Shown in pieces: positions 34,238 through 42,652 of a DNA stretch of 64,000 nucleotides; within the stretch, counting starts at the first letter, position 1; every line of letters starts with the position of its first letter. The notes beneath the pieces are model-generated. The model ran no database searches. It had not been told where the DNA came from and was given only the letters and a program-made list of their open reading frames with translations. Made by a program: the position numbers and the translations under genes. The stretch is from contig NZ_JAPNTZ010000007.1 in assembly GCF_026626335.1 (NCBI RefSeq), positions 248,001 through 312,000 of the forward strand, written 5' to 3'. This DNA is from Paractinoplanes pyxinae (GTDB lineage Bacteria > Actinomycetota > Actinomycetes > Mycobacteriales > Micromonosporaceae).

Positions 34238-34875
34238 CAGCTCTTCGGCATCAGGACGGAGTCGATGATGTAGACGGTCGCGTTGGCCGTCTGCACGTTG
34301 CCGCAGACCACCGAAGCGGCGCCGTTCACCTTGAAGTCCTCGCCGCTGCCGCTGACCGTCAGCTCGTCACCCTGCAGGGTCTTGTGCGAGCCGGCCAGCG
34401 CCTCCGGAGCGAGCTTCCCGGGCACCACGTGGTAGGTCAGGATGCTGGTCAATGTCTTCTTGTCGGCCAGCACCTTGTCCAGGTCGGCCTTCGGAATCTT
34501 GCCGAACGCGTCGTTGGTGGGCGCGAAGACGGTGATGCCGTCGGCCGAGTTGAGCGAGTCGACCAGGCCGGCCTTCTTGACCGCGGTCACCAGCGTCGAG
34601 AGGAGCGGGTTGCCCGAGGCGGCGGTGGCCACCGGCACCTGGGCCATGGCCTGGAAGCTGCCCGGGTTCGACGCGTCCGCCGGCACGGCCGAGCAGCCGG
34701 CGCCGAAGGTGGCCATCATGTCCGACGGCGCCGAGCTGGCCATGGTGGTCGGTGCGGCCATCGGGCTCTCGCCGCCGGAGGACGTGGTCGAGGAGGAGGA
34801 ATCACTTCCGCAGGCGGCCAGCGAGATCGAGAACAGGGTGGCCGCCGCGAGCGCCGTGAGCTTCGTTGCACGCAT
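34237..34875 (-). CDS. fasciclin (FAS1) domain lipoprotein, MPT83/MPT70-like
   Basis: A 212-residue secreted lipoprotein. The signal peptide has a lipobox ending SLAAC (Cys22), followed by a Ser/Thr/Met-rich spacer and one FAS1 domain (GITVFAPTNDAFGKIPKADLDKVL ... LTYHVVPGKL ... VYIIDSVLMPKS). FAS1 proteins are adhesion-like surface proteins; in mycobacteria MPT83/MPT70 are SigK targets. It is downstream of sigK-rskA here and has a matching SigK-like promoter at 34916-34942. Confidence 0.93.
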   Translation of the reverse strand: MRATKLTALAAATLFSISLAACGSDSSSSTTSSGGESPMAAPTTMASSAPSDMMATFGAGCSAVPADASNPGSFQAMAQVPVATAASGNPLLSTLVTAVKKAGLVDSLNSADGITVFAPTNDAFGKIPKADLDKVLADKKTLTSILTYHVVPGKLAPEALAGSHKTLQGDELTVSGSGEDFKVNGAASVVCGNVQTANATVYIIDSVLMPKS

Positions 34876-34915
34876 GATTCGTCCCTAACGTTGGAGTTTG
34901 TTACCTTCACTCCGT

Positions 34916-34942
34916 ATTCGGGGCGAACCATGCGGCGGATGG
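34916..34942 (-). promoter_or_regulatory. SigK-type promoter for the FAS1/Mo-oxidoreductase operon
   Basis: Reading on the minus strand, CCATCC-N15-CCGAAT lies about 40 bases before the FAS1 start and after the rskA stop. It matches the mycobacterial SigK hexamers as I recall them. The same form with the same 15-base spacing precedes sigK at 36341-36367. Confidence 0.7.
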
Positions 34943-34950
34943 GCGCGATC

Positions 34951-35688
34951 TCAGGCGAGTTTGACGTCGGCCACCAGCGGCAGCGTCGGCGTCGCCGATC
35001 CCTTCGGAGGTTCGATCGTGACGCCCACGTCGGTCGCTCCGGGCAGCCCCTCGAGCACCACGACGTCGGCCGCCTGGCCCTCGTTGAGCACCCCGGCCGA
35101 CTGCGGGGCGCCGCCGGGCCGGATGGTCCACAGCTGATAGACCCGGCCGGTCGGCGCGGCCTCGGCGGCCAGCATCACGACACCCGCGTTGTGCAGGCGC
35201 GAGGTCGCCACGGTGACCCGGCCGCCGGTCGACACGTCCTGCCGGCTCAGCACCACGTCGGGGGCGGCCAGAATCGTCCGGACCCGCGCCTGCTCGGCCC
35301 GCGCCGCCTCGGCGACCTGCCGCTGGTCGCGTACGCGCTGGTCCTGCACCGCATAGACGGCCGAACCGGCGCCGACCGCGGCCACCACCGCGGCGGCCGC
35401 GGCCGCGAAACGGCGCCGGCGCGGAGCCGTACGGGTCACCGGAGCGGCCTCGACGGCGGGCGGCGCCTGACGGGTGCGCCCGATCTCGGTCATGACGTTC
35501 TCGCGCAACCAGGGCGGCGGCACCGACCAGGTGTTGTCGGCCAGCCGCGCCGCCGTCTCGCCCAACTCGGTCACCTCGATCCGGCACGCGTCGCACTCGC
35601 GCAGGTGGCGCTCGAACGCGGCCCGCTCGATGTCGTCCACCGCGTCGAGCACATAGGCGCCGACCAGGGTGTGGATGTCTATGGTCAC
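34951..35688 (-). CDS. rskA: anti-sigma-K factor, RskA family
   Basis: A 245-residue membrane anti-sigma factor. The N-terminal cytosolic zinc-finger-like sensor domain has FERHLRECDAC. One membrane helix (FAAAAAAVVAAVGAGSAVYAV, about residue 95-115) and an extracellular RskA domain (VVMLAAEAAPTGRVYQLWTIRPGGAPQSAGVL) follow. The GTG start at 35688 overlaps the sigma-factor stop in GTGA. It would hold SigK inactive until cleaved by membrane proteases. Confidence 0.92.
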   Translation of the reverse strand: MTIDIHTLVGAYVLDAVDDIERAAFERHLRECDACRIEVTELGETAARLADNTWSVPPPWLRENVMTEIGRTRQAPPAVEAAPVTRTAPRRRRFAAAAAAVVAAVGAGSAVYAVQDQRVRDQRQVAEAARAEQARVRTILAAPDVVLSRQDVSTGGRVTVATSRLHNAGVVMLAAEAAPTGRVYQLWTIRPGGAPQSAGVLNEGQAADVVVLEGLPGATDVGVTIEPPKGSATPTLPLVADVKLA

Positions 35689-36302
35689 GCCGAGGCCCCC
35701 GCTCCCATGCAGTCGCGCAGGCGGATCAGCCCGTCGCGCATTCTCGTCTTCACCGTCGGCAGCGGTGTGCCGAGCAGTTCGGCCACCCGCGGATACGAAT
35801 GACCCTGGTAGTAGGCCAGCGTCACGGCCTGCCGCTGCAGCTCGGTCAGATCGTCGAGGCAGCGGCGCACCTGCTGGCGTTCGAGCCGCCCGTTGACCTC
35901 GTCGGCCACCGCGTCGTACGGGGTGTCGACCGAGGCCACCCCGGCTCGGATGGTCCGCTCGCCGGCCGCCTGCTCGGAGCGCACCCGGTCGACGGCCCGC
36001 CGGTGGGCGATCGTGAAGATCCAGGACGTGGCCGAGCCACGCTCCGGGTCGAAGCGGGCCGCCATCCGCCACACCTCGACCAGCGCCTCCTGGGCCACCT
36101 CCTCGGCCTGGGCCGGATCGCGCAGCACCCGCCGGATCAGTCCGTACACGCGGGGCGCGACCAGGTCGTAGAGCTTGCCGAAGGCCTTCTCGTCACCCCG
36201 GGCAACCTCCCGCAGCAGGTCACCCGCGTCCGCCGGGGGCGGACCCACCGCCGGGACCGCCGCCAGATGGTCCGGGCGACGGCCGGCACCGCGCTCCGCC
36301 AT
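35685..36302 (-). CDS. sigK: ECF sigma factor, SigK type
   Basis: A 205-residue ECF sigma factor. Region 2 is AFGKLYDLVAPRVYGLIRRVLRDPAQAEEVAQEALVEVWRMAARFDPERGSATSWIFTIAHRRAVDRVR, and region 4 is DLTELQRQAVTLAYYQGHSYPRVAELLGTPLPTVKTRMRDGLIRLRDCM. It is coupled to rskA by a 4-bp overlap and carries a SigK-like promoter upstream, so autoregulation is likely. The assignment to SigK rests on the rskA and FAS1 neighbours. Confidence 0.92.
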   Translation of the reverse strand: MAERGAGRRPDHLAAVPAVGPPPADAGDLLREVARGDEKAFGKLYDLVAPRVYGLIRRVLRDPAQAEEVAQEALVEVWRMAARFDPERGSATSWIFTIAHRRAVDRVRSEQAAGERTIRAGVASVDTPYDAVADEVNGRLERQQVRRCLDDLTELQRQAVTLAYYQGHSYPRVAELLGTPLPTVKTRMRDGLIRLRDCMGAGASA

Positions 36303-36340
36303 GGGATCCGCCTTTCGCTGTTCCAGCCATTCAAACCCCG

Positions 36341-36367
36341 ATTCGGCACACGGGGACGCCCGGACGG
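36341..36367 (-). promoter_or_regulatory. sigK: SigK-type autoregulatory promoter of sigK
   Basis: Minus strand CCGTCC-N15-CCGAAT, about 40 bases before the sigK ATG. Spacing and -10 are identical to the FAS1 promoter at 34916-34942, with one base different in the -35. Confidence 0.65.
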
Positions 36368-36390
36368 GTCAGGCGGCGAGAATTTCCTTA

Positions 36391-36416
36391 CAACCTCGAT
36401 CGGGACGTCCCCGTCT
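36391..36416 (+). promoter_or_regulatory. ECF-type promoter of the SigE70-type sigma gene
   Basis: AACC at 36392-36395 and CGTC at 36412-36415 with a 16-base spacer, the classical ECF -35/-10 form, about 30 bases before the start codon. Suggests autoregulation. Confidence 0.6.
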
Positions 36417-36444
36417 ATTGGTGGACGACAGGACGGGAGCGGGG

Positions 36445-36945
36445 ATGAACGACGAGTCGGACGCGGGGTACCTCGAGTACGTCTCCGGCCGGACACCGGC
36501 ACTGCGGCGCATGGCCTTCCTGCTCGGCGGCGACGAGCACCAGGCCGACGACCTGGTGCAGGAGACGATCACCAAGCTATACGCGAAGTGGCCGCGGGTG
36601 TCGAAGGTCGAGAACGTCGACGCCTACGTGCACACCATGCTCGTCCGCGCCTTCCTCGACGAGAAACGCCGGGGCTGGTGGAAGGTGAGCCTGCGGGACG
36701 CGCCACCCGAGAGACCGGCCCCGGCGGAGCCCCCGTCGGAGGAGAAGGCGATCCTGCGGGCCGCCCTGAACCGGATTCCCGCCCGTCAGCAGGCCGTGCT
36801 GGTGCTGCGCTTCCTGTGCGACCGGTCGGTCGCCGAGGTGGCCCAGTTGCTCGGCTGCTCCGAAGGCACCGTGAAGAGCCAGACCTCGCACGGGCTGAAC
36901 GCCCTGCGCCGGATCCTGGGCGACCGCGTCGGAGGTGTGCTGTGA
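36445..36945 (+). CDS. SigE70-family (ECF) sigma factor
   Basis: A 166-residue ECF sigma factor of the actinobacterial SigE70 type. Region 2 is RRMAFLLGGDEHQADDLVQETITKLYAKWPRV, and region 4 is RQQAVLVLRFLCDRSVAEVAQLLGCSEGTVKSQTSHGLNALRRIL. ATG at 36445 follows GGGAGCGGGG. Divergent from sigK, and coupled by GTGA overlap to a membrane protein that is probably its anti-sigma partner. Confidence 0.9.
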   Translation: MNDESDAGYLEYVSGRTPALRRMAFLLGGDEHQADDLVQETITKLYAKWPRVSKVENVDAYVHTMLVRAFLDEKRRGWWKVSLRDAPPERPAPAEPPSEEKAILRAALNRIPARQQAVLVLRFLCDRSVAEVAQLLGCSEGTVKSQTSHGLNALRRILGDRVGGVL

Positions 36946-38177
36946 ACGACGACGAGTACGGATCTCAGTTGCTCAGCCCCCTGCGGGGCGAACCGGCCGG
37001 GCCGCCCGCCGTCGACGTGGTCCGGGCCATGCGCGAGGGCCGCCGGATGCGCCGCCGCCGCTGGTGGACCGGTGGCTCGGCCCTGGCCGCCCTGCTCGCC
37101 GCCGGGTTGACCGGTGGCTTGCTGGTGGCGAACCGGGAGCCGGAGCCGAGCCCGATCCGGCCCGCCGCCTGCACGGCCGCCGCCCTGCCGATCGGGAAGC
37201 ACCGGGACGTCGAGGTGACCGGGGCCGACCCGAGCGGCGCCTGGATCGTCGGCACCTCTGCCTACAAAGAGGGCGGGCCCACCCCGACCTCGATCCTGGT
37301 GTGGCACAACGGCGAGCTGGTGACCGATCTGAAGCCGGCCGGGCTGCGCAAGGGCAGCGACGGGGTCCGGATGGCCGACGTCAACGCCTCCGGTGTGGCG
37401 GTCGGCGGCAACACCGACGGCTACCCCGACCCGTACGTCATCGAAGGGGGAAAGATCCGGAAGCTGGCCGGCGGTCCCGGCGAGGCCGATGCGATCAACG
37501 ACGCCGGGGTGATCGTCGGCAAGGCCGGGCCGCCCAACCAGGAACGGCCGGTGCGATGGGCCTCGCCCGACGCCGATCCGGTGCCGCTCCCGCTGCAGGA
37601 CGACCCCCTTTCCGTCCGATCGACGGTCACCGGCATCACGCCGGACGGCACCGTCTTCGGGACGATCAACTGGAAGGCGTACCTGTGGCGACCCGACGGC
37701 ACCCACGGGTATCTCGAGACGCCGGCCGTCGAGGGCCGACGGGTCAACGGCTTCACGCCGATGGTGCAGCGGGAAGGCTGGCTCTACGGCGCTCTCCACA
37801 CGGCCGCGCCCGGCTCGAAGACGCCACCGCTGCCGCCGAACGGCAGGGCCGAGGTCTATCGGTACGAGCTGACGACCGGCGCTTGGCAGAAGGTCACCGA
37901 CGACTGGAAACAGGCGCAGCTCGCCGGCGCCGGCCCCGAAGGGGAGAACCCCCTGCAGGCCGAGCCGAAGATCTACGTCGGCCAGTCGGTGCTCGACCTG
38001 CCGCCGCTCGCGCCACCCGCACCGTTACCGGCCTCGGCACCGGCCGGCCTGTCCCCCGGTGGCAGCCGGGTCGATTTCCTCAGTGACGACGCCCGCGTCG
38101 CGGCGGGCACGGCGACGGACTTCAGGGGCAAACTCAGCGACCGGAGGTCCGTGCCGGTCATCTGGCGCTGTCGATAG
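36942..38177 (+). CDS. one-pass membrane protein coupled to sigma factor, probable sensor/anti-sigma
   Basis: A 411-residue protein from GTG 36942. A 45-residue basic cytosolic N-terminus precedes one membrane helix (about 47-65, SALAALLAAGLTGGLLVA). The large extracellular part has HAF/beta-propeller-like units (MADVNASGVAVGGNTDG; AINDAGVIVGKAG; GITPDGTVFGTINWKAYLWRPDG). Partners of SigE70-type sigma factors have this layout. There is no zinc-finger anti-sigma motif, so the inhibitory role is inferred from context. Its 3' end overlaps the convergent oxidoreductase gene by 20 bp. Confidence 0.8.
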   Translation: MNDDEYGSQLLSPLRGEPAGPPAVDVVRAMREGRRMRRRRWWTGGSALAALLAAGLTGGLLVANREPEPSPIRPAACTAAALPIGKHRDVEVTGADPSGAWIVGTSAYKEGGPTPTSILVWHNGELVTDLKPAGLRKGSDGVRMADVNASGVAVGGNTDGYPDPYVIEGGKIRKLAGGPGEADAINDAGVIVGKAGPPNQERPVRWASPDADPVPLPLQDDPLSVRSTVTGITPDGTVFGTINWKAYLWRPDGTHGYLETPAVEGRRVNGFTPMVQREGWLYGALHTAAPGSKTPPLPPNGRAEVYRYELTTGAWQKVTDDWKQAQLAGAGPEGENPLQAEPKIYVGQSVLDLPPLAPPAPLPASAPAGLSPGGSRVDFLSDDARVAAGTATDFRGKLSDRRSVPVIWRCR

Positions 38178-39063
38178 CCACCGTACGACCCGAGGCGACC
38201 GCTTCCTGCGCGGCGACCAGGATGGCGGTCACCTCGGCGCCGAACTTCACGTCGAGCTCGACCGGCGGCCCTCCGGCGGCCGCGGCGATCAGCTGGTCGA
38301 TGGCCACGCCGAGGGCGTCGGTGGGCGACCACGGCGCGTCCGGCACCGGGCGCACGCCGGCCCCGCCCGCGAACTGGGCGTCCTCGCGCTCGGCGGCCGT
38401 CGGCGCGTCCACCGAGAGGGTGAGGTTGCTGATCGTGCCGCTCGCGTGGCGCAGCAGCAGGTGGGTCATGTCGCGCGGGCCGGCCATCCCGGCCACCTCG
38501 GTCACCGGGCCCAGCACCGGCAGCACCAGCGCCAGGGCGTGCGGGCCGACGTCCCACAGGCCGCCGCTCTCTTTGCGCCAAGCCGACGCGCCGAACGGGT
38601 TGTCCTCGGTGAAGATCGAGCCGAGGTGGTCGACCCGGCCCTCGGTCCAGCCGCCGACCGCCGCCGCGTCGGCCACGAACTCGGCGATCTGCGGGAACAG
38701 GCGGCGGGTGAAGAAGACCACCGAGGCCAGGTTGCGCTCGGCCACGGCGTCGACGATCGCCGCCGCCTCCTCGTTGGTGAACGCGACCGGCTTGTCGAGC
38801 AGCAGGTGCTTGCCCTGCTGGGCGGCCTTCAGGGCCAGCGGCGCCTGCACGTTGGGCGGCAGGGCGACCGCTACGGCGTCCACATCGGCGAGCAGTTCGT
38901 CCTGATCGGCGTACGCGCGGACGTTGAACTCACCGGCAAGTTCGGCCGCCTTGTCGGGATTGCGGCCCCAGACCCCCACGAACTCGGCGTCGGGGTGGGC
39001 CGCCAGGGCCGGGGCGTGGGCCAGGTGCGCCCAGGGTCCAGTGCCGAACAGTCCGAAGCGCAT
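38158..39063 (-). CDS. Gfo/Idh/MocA-family oxidoreductase
   Basis: A 301-residue NAD(P)-dependent dehydrogenase of the glucose-fructose/inositol dehydrogenase family. The Rossmann loop is MRFGLFGTGPWAHLAHAPAL; the dinucleotide-domain EKP motif appears as LLLDKPVAFT, with Asp instead of Glu. The C-terminal domain has GLWDVGPHALAL with the His of the active site. The ATG at 39063 starts the Rossmann strand directly; the longer frame to 39213 is rejected. The sugar or cyclitol substrate is unknown. Confidence 0.88.
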   Translation of the reverse strand: MRFGLFGTGPWAHLAHAPALAAHPDAEFVGVWGRNPDKAAELAGEFNVRAYADQDELLADVDAVAVALPPNVQAPLALKAAQQGKHLLLDKPVAFTNEEAAAIVDAVAERNLASVVFFTRRLFPQIAEFVADAAAVGGWTEGRVDHLGSIFTEDNPFGASAWRKESGGLWDVGPHALALVLPVLGPVTEVAGMAGPRDMTHLLLRHASGTISNLTLSVDAPTAAEREDAQFAGGAGVRPVPDAPWSPTDALGVAIDQLIAAAAGGPPVELDVKFGAEVTAILVAAQEAVASGRTVAIDSAR

Positions 39064-39133
39064 TGGTGTCGCCTGCCTCTCTAGGGTCCAGCCGCAAGCT
39101 ACCAGGGCTAGATCCATCAGTACGCTGTGCCGG

Positions 39134-39499
39134 GTGAACGGTCCTCTGTCGGTGGCGACCATCGTCGTCGCCCTTGTGCTGGCGGTCTGGTATCTGCTGC
39201 GCTCCGCTCTCAACCGCGCGCCGAGCCGCTACGACCTGCTGGCCGCGGCGGCGCTCACCGTGCTGGTGGCTGTCCTGCTGGCGGTCGCCGTCATCGGCCT
39301 GTTCGACGGCGAGCGGCCCAGCGACACCGTCACCTTCATCGGTTACCTCATCACGACCATCGCCTTCACCCCGGTCGCGGCCTATCTGGCCCGCTTGGAG
39401 CCGACCCGGTGGGGCAGCCTCATTCTCGGCGTCGCCTGCCTGGTGATTCCGGTTCTCGTGCTGCGCCTGCAGCAGATTGCGTCGGTGACCGGTGCCTGA
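39134..39499 (+). CDS. small four-helix membrane protein
   Basis: A 121-residue hydrophobic protein from GTG 39134 with about four membrane helices (VATIVVALVLAVWYLL; LLAAAALTVLVAVLLAVAVIGLF; FIGYLITTIAFTPVAAYLA; LILGVACLVIPVLVLRL). It overlaps the next membrane protein gene by 8 bp. Paired small membrane proteins of this kind recur in actinobacteria; the function is unknown. Confidence 0.75.
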   Translation: MNGPLSVATIVVALVLAVWYLLRSALNRAPSRYDLLAAAALTVLVAVLLAVAVIGLFDGERPSDTVTFIGYLITTIAFTPVAAYLARLEPTRWGSLILGVACLVIPVLVLRLQQIASVTGA

Positions 39500-39914
39500 A
39501 GCCTCCGCCCGCCCCCGCGACGCCGCCCTCGGTTCCGGTCTCGGCCGGGTGCTGCTGCTGGTGTACGGCGTTTTCGCGCTCTCGGCCAGCGCCCGGGCGC
39601 TCGTGCAGATCACCACCAAGTTCGGCGAGGCGCCGCTGGCCTACCTGCTGTCGGCCTTCGCCGGTCTGGTCTACATCTCGGCCACCGTCGGCCTGGCGAT
39701 CGGCGGCGCCCGCGGCCGGCTGATCGCCCTGGTCAGCTGCTCGATCGAGCTGCTCGGGGTGCTCGTGGTGGGCATCCTGACCACGGCCGACGCCGGCGAC
39801 TTCCCCGACGACACGGTGTGGTCGCACTTCGGCAGCGGCTACGGCTACGTGCCGCTGGTGCTGCCGTTCATCGGCCTGTGGTGGATCTGGCGCCACCGGC
39901 CGCGCCCCGCTTAG
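39492..39914 (+). CDS. small four-helix membrane protein
   Basis: A 140-residue membrane protein from GTG 39492: VLLLVYGVFALSASARALVQI, YLLSAFAGLVYISATVGLAIGG, LIALVSCSIELLGVLVVGIL and VPLVLPFIGLWWIW. It probably forms a unit with the preceding gene because the reading frames overlap. Function unknown. Confidence 0.78.
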   Translation: MPEASARPRDAALGSGLGRVLLLVYGVFALSASARALVQITTKFGEAPLAYLLSAFAGLVYISATVGLAIGGARGRLIALVSCSIELLGVLVVGILTTADAGDFPDDTVWSHFGSGYGYVPLVLPFIGLWWIWRHRPRPA

Positions 39915-39945
39915 TCGTCGGCCTCTGGAGCAGCCGGCGGCGTGC

Positions 39946-41409
39946 TCAGTCGTCGGCTTCGATGGTGTGCGGCACGAAGAAGCTCATGTCGTTGGTGACC
40001 AGGCCCTTGGTGCCGAGGCCCTCGCGGATGCCCATGCCGGCCGGCTCGCCGTCGATCAGCCACGACCCGATCACGGGGTGCACCGTGCCCTCGAGCCCCT
40101 CGAAGGACGGGAGTTCGCTGAGCTCCTGCACGACGAAGCGCCCGTCCGACCCGTACTCGGAAGGGTTTTCGACGATCGTCTGCCCGTCGCGCACGAGCGT
40201 GACCGAACCGCCCTCGCGGCCCCAGATCGGCTTCTTGGCATAGCTCTTGAGCGAGGACGCCTTGGAGGACTCGGCGAAGTAGGCCGGGAGCAGGTATTTG
40301 CTGCGCTCCGGGTTGTCGCCGAACAGCATCCACAGCACCGGCAGCAGCGCCTTGTTGCCGAGCAGGGCGGCCTTGTAGGGCGGCTCGATCCACACCGTGC
40401 CGTGCTTGGTGGGGTCGGCCATGTTGCGGAAGAAGGCCTTGCCGCCCTCCTCAGTCCAGAACCACTCCCACGGATAGAGCATGAAGATGATGTCGATCGG
40501 CTCGGACTGGCTCTCCTTGCCGGGGGCGGGCACGAACACCACGCGGTCGCCGGCCACGTCCCAGCCGATCTGGCTCATGGCGATCAGCTCGACCGGGTAG
40601 CCCGCCTCCTCGGCCGTGGCCATCAGGTACGCGACGTTCATGCGGTCCTCGCCGGAGGTCTCCGACGTCTCGTACGCGAAAAAGATCTTGGGCTTTTCCG
40701 GGAGCCACGTGCGGGCCTCGCGCAGCCTGGCGATGTTGCGCCGCCACGCGCCGGGATCGCCCGGCTCGCCGGGAGCCGCGGGCCAGCCGACCAGGCGGTC
40801 GTGGATCGAGTTCCACTGCCGCCACGGGTGCTTGGTCAGGTTGGTCTGGTCGGCCCAGTGCCACTGGATGACCGCGCTCTCGACCAGCGAGGTCGGCGTC
40901 TGCGCGTTGAACTCGAGCAGCTTGGGGGTGCTGCCGGCGCCGTTGTACCAGAGGTCGAACCGGCCGTAGATGCTCGGCGAGTAGTCCGGCGCCTCCATCG
41001 GCAGGCGCATCTCGGGGTCTTTGTCGTAGTGCGTCCACGTCTCGGCGTCGCCGTCGAACCACGTGCGGATGATCTGCTCGTGGGCGAACTCGGGGATGCC
41101 GATCCGAGCCAGATAGCAGCTCTGCGGATTGCACACGGACGCGAAGTAGCCGTCCTTGCGGCCCTGCACGGTGTGGCGCGGGCACTGCCGGACCATCCAG
41201 TCGCCGGCCTCGAGGCACATCTCGAACAGGGCGGTGGTGGCCGTCTCGAGCTCTTCGATCTCGGCCGCGGTGAAGTCGTAGTACGGGCCTTCCTGCCAGT
41301 ACGAGACCATCGTGCCGTCGGGCAGCTCGGTGTCGTTGTAGGTCAGCCCGAGGCTGTAGTTGGTGAGCTTCCAGCCGTCGCGGACCGGCCCGTGCGGAAC
41401 TCGGCGCAC
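39946..41409 (-). CDS. glutathionylspermidine-synthase-family ATP-grasp protein (YgiC-like)
   Basis: A 487-residue homologue of the C-terminal synthetase domain of glutathionylspermidine synthase, an ATP-grasp peptide-bond-forming enzyme. Blocks include YGRFDLWYNGAGSTPKLLEFNAQTPTSLVESAVIQWHW, KHGTVWIEPPYKAALLGNKALLPVL and KKPIWGREGGSVTLV. Actinobacteria lack glutathione, so the substrate must differ. It begins (GTG) 2 bases after the stop of a small secreted Asp/Asn-rich protein, the arrangement of ygiB-ygiC in enterobacteria. Confidence 0.9.
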   Translation of the reverse strand: MRRVPHGPVRDGWKLTNYSLGLTYNDTELPDGTMVSYWQEGPYYDFTAAEIEELETATTALFEMCLEAGDWMVRQCPRHTVQGRKDGYFASVCNPQSCYLARIGIPEFAHEQIIRTWFDGDAETWTHYDKDPEMRLPMEAPDYSPSIYGRFDLWYNGAGSTPKLLEFNAQTPTSLVESAVIQWHWADQTNLTKHPWRQWNSIHDRLVGWPAAPGEPGDPGAWRRNIARLREARTWLPEKPKIFFAYETSETSGEDRMNVAYLMATAEEAGYPVELIAMSQIGWDVAGDRVVFVPAPGKESQSEPIDIIFMLYPWEWFWTEEGGKAFFRNMADPTKHGTVWIEPPYKAALLGNKALLPVLWMLFGDNPERSKYLLPAYFAESSKASSLKSYAKKPIWGREGGSVTLVRDGQTIVENPSEYGSDGRFVVQELSELPSFEGLEGTVHPVIGSWLIDGEPAGMGIREGLGTKGLVTNDMSFFVPHTIEADD

Positions 41410-41411
41410 GC

Positions 41412-41828
41412 TCAGCCGCCCGAGCTCTTGCTGGAACCGCGGGCCGCGCCGCCCTTGCCGACCACGCTGGTCTTCACCGTGCCGTTACCGATCTTGCCGG
41501 TGGCGGGCAGCCCGAAGGACTGCCGCGCGGCCCGGTCGTTGTACGCGAACTTGTTGCCCCCGGCCGGCAGCGTGTAACCGACCGGGTAGCCCGGCCGGTA
41601 GGCCGAGGAGTACCAGATGAAGAAGGGCAGGGCCCCGAGACCGGAACCGCCGTTGTTGTTGTCGTCGTCGCAGTAGTCCTCGTCGACAACGGTGCCGTTC
41701 GCATCGGCGCAGTAGAAGCCGGCGTCCTGGTAGTCGTCGTCGTTGTCGCACGCCGCCGCGCCACCCGCCGCAAGAAGCAAGAAAGTGCTGGTCAGCGACA
41801 CACTACGCGAGCTCATGCGTCGGTTCAT
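41412..41828 (-). CDS. small secreted Asp/Asn-rich protein (YgiB-like position)
   Basis: A 138-residue exported protein. The N-terminal hydrophobic stretch VSLTSTFLLLAAGGAAAC could end in a lipidated Cys. An Asp/Asn-rich segment with paired Cys (ADANGTVVDEDYCDDDNNNGG), a Tyr/Pro-rich middle (WYSSAYRPGYPVGY) and a Ser/Gly/Lys tail follow. Three Met codons are in a row; the third (41828) has proper spacing from AAAGGG. It corresponds to YgiB/DUF1190-like lipoproteins that accompany YgiC; the match is by context and composition. Confidence 0.7.
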   Translation of the reverse strand: MNRRMSSRSVSLTSTFLLLAAGGAAACDNDDDYQDAGFYCADANGTVVDEDYCDDDNNNGGSGLGALPFFIWYSSAYRPGYPVGYTLPAGGNKFAYNDRAARQSFGLPATGKIGNGTVKTSVVGKGGAARGSSKSSGG

Positions 41829-41865
41829 CATCATCCCTTTGTAGCGCGTCGCAGCAACTTCCGCC

Positions 41866-42630
41866 CTAGGCGCGGGGCCCCCCGGCAACATAGATGACCT
41901 GCCCCGAGACGAAACCGGCGCCCTCGCTGACGAGGAAGGATACGGTGTTCGCCACGTCCTCGGGGCGACCCGCCCGGCCCACGGGAATCTGAGCCACGGC
42001 GGCCTTCTCGAACTGGGCGAAATCCACCCCGACGCGGGCCGCGGTGGCCGCCGTCATGTCGGTGACGATGAAGCCGGGCGCCACCGCGTTGGCCGTGATG
42101 CCGAACCGGCCCAGCTCGATGGCCAGCGTCTTGGTGAAGCCCTGCAGACCGGCCTTGGCCGCCGCGTAGTTGGCCTGGCCGCGGTTGCCGAGGGCCGAGG
42201 TGCTGGAGAGGCTGACGATGCGCCCCCAGCCGGCGTCGACCATGTGTTTCTGCACGGCCCGGCTGAACAGGAAGGCGCCGCGCAGGTGGACCGCCATCAC
42301 GGTCTCCCAGTCGTCGTCGGTCATCTTGAACAGCAGGTTGTCGCGCAGCACGCCGGCGTTGTTGACCAGCACGGTGGGCGCGCCCAGCTCGGCCGCGACC
42401 CGGTCGACAGCGGTGTTGACCTGGATCGGGTCGGAGACGTCGGCCCCGACGGCCAGCGCCGTCCCACCCGCGTCGTGGATGGCGGTCACCGTGTTGGCGC
42501 AGGCTCCCTCGTCGAGGTCGACGACGGCGACGGACATGCCGTCGGCGGCGAGCTGGCGAGCGGTGGCCTCACCGATGCCGCGGGCGGCTCCGGTGACGAT
42601 GGCGACGCGGGTGGGAGCGGACTGGGACAC
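41866..42630 (-). CDS. FabG-like short-chain dehydrogenase (3-oxoacyl-ACP reductase type)
   Basis: A 254-residue SDR enzyme. The NADP loop is VTGAARGIGEATA, followed by NNAG in VLVNNAGVLRD and the catalytic Ser-Tyr-Lys in SLSSTSALGNRGQANYAAAKAG. The GTG at 42630 sits 7 bases after GGAGG; a longer frame is not needed. It could reduce 3-oxoacyl chains or another carbonyl. A 15-bp palindrome lies in its promoter. The YgiB/YgiC-like genes follow after 37 bp. Confidence 0.92.
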   Translation of the reverse strand: MSQSAPTRVAIVTGAARGIGEATARQLAADGMSVAVVDLDEGACANTVTAIHDAGGTALAVGADVSDPIQVNTAVDRVAAELGAPTVLVNNAGVLRDNLLFKMTDDDWETVMAVHLRGAFLFSRAVQKHMVDAGWGRIVSLSSTSALGNRGQANYAAAKAGLQGFTKTLAIELGRFGITANAVAPGFIVTDMTAATAARVGVDFAQFEKAAVAQIPVGRAGRPEDVANTVSFLVSEGAGFVSGQVIYVAGGPRA

Positions 42631-42652
42631 TATCGGCCTCCGTCGATAAATT

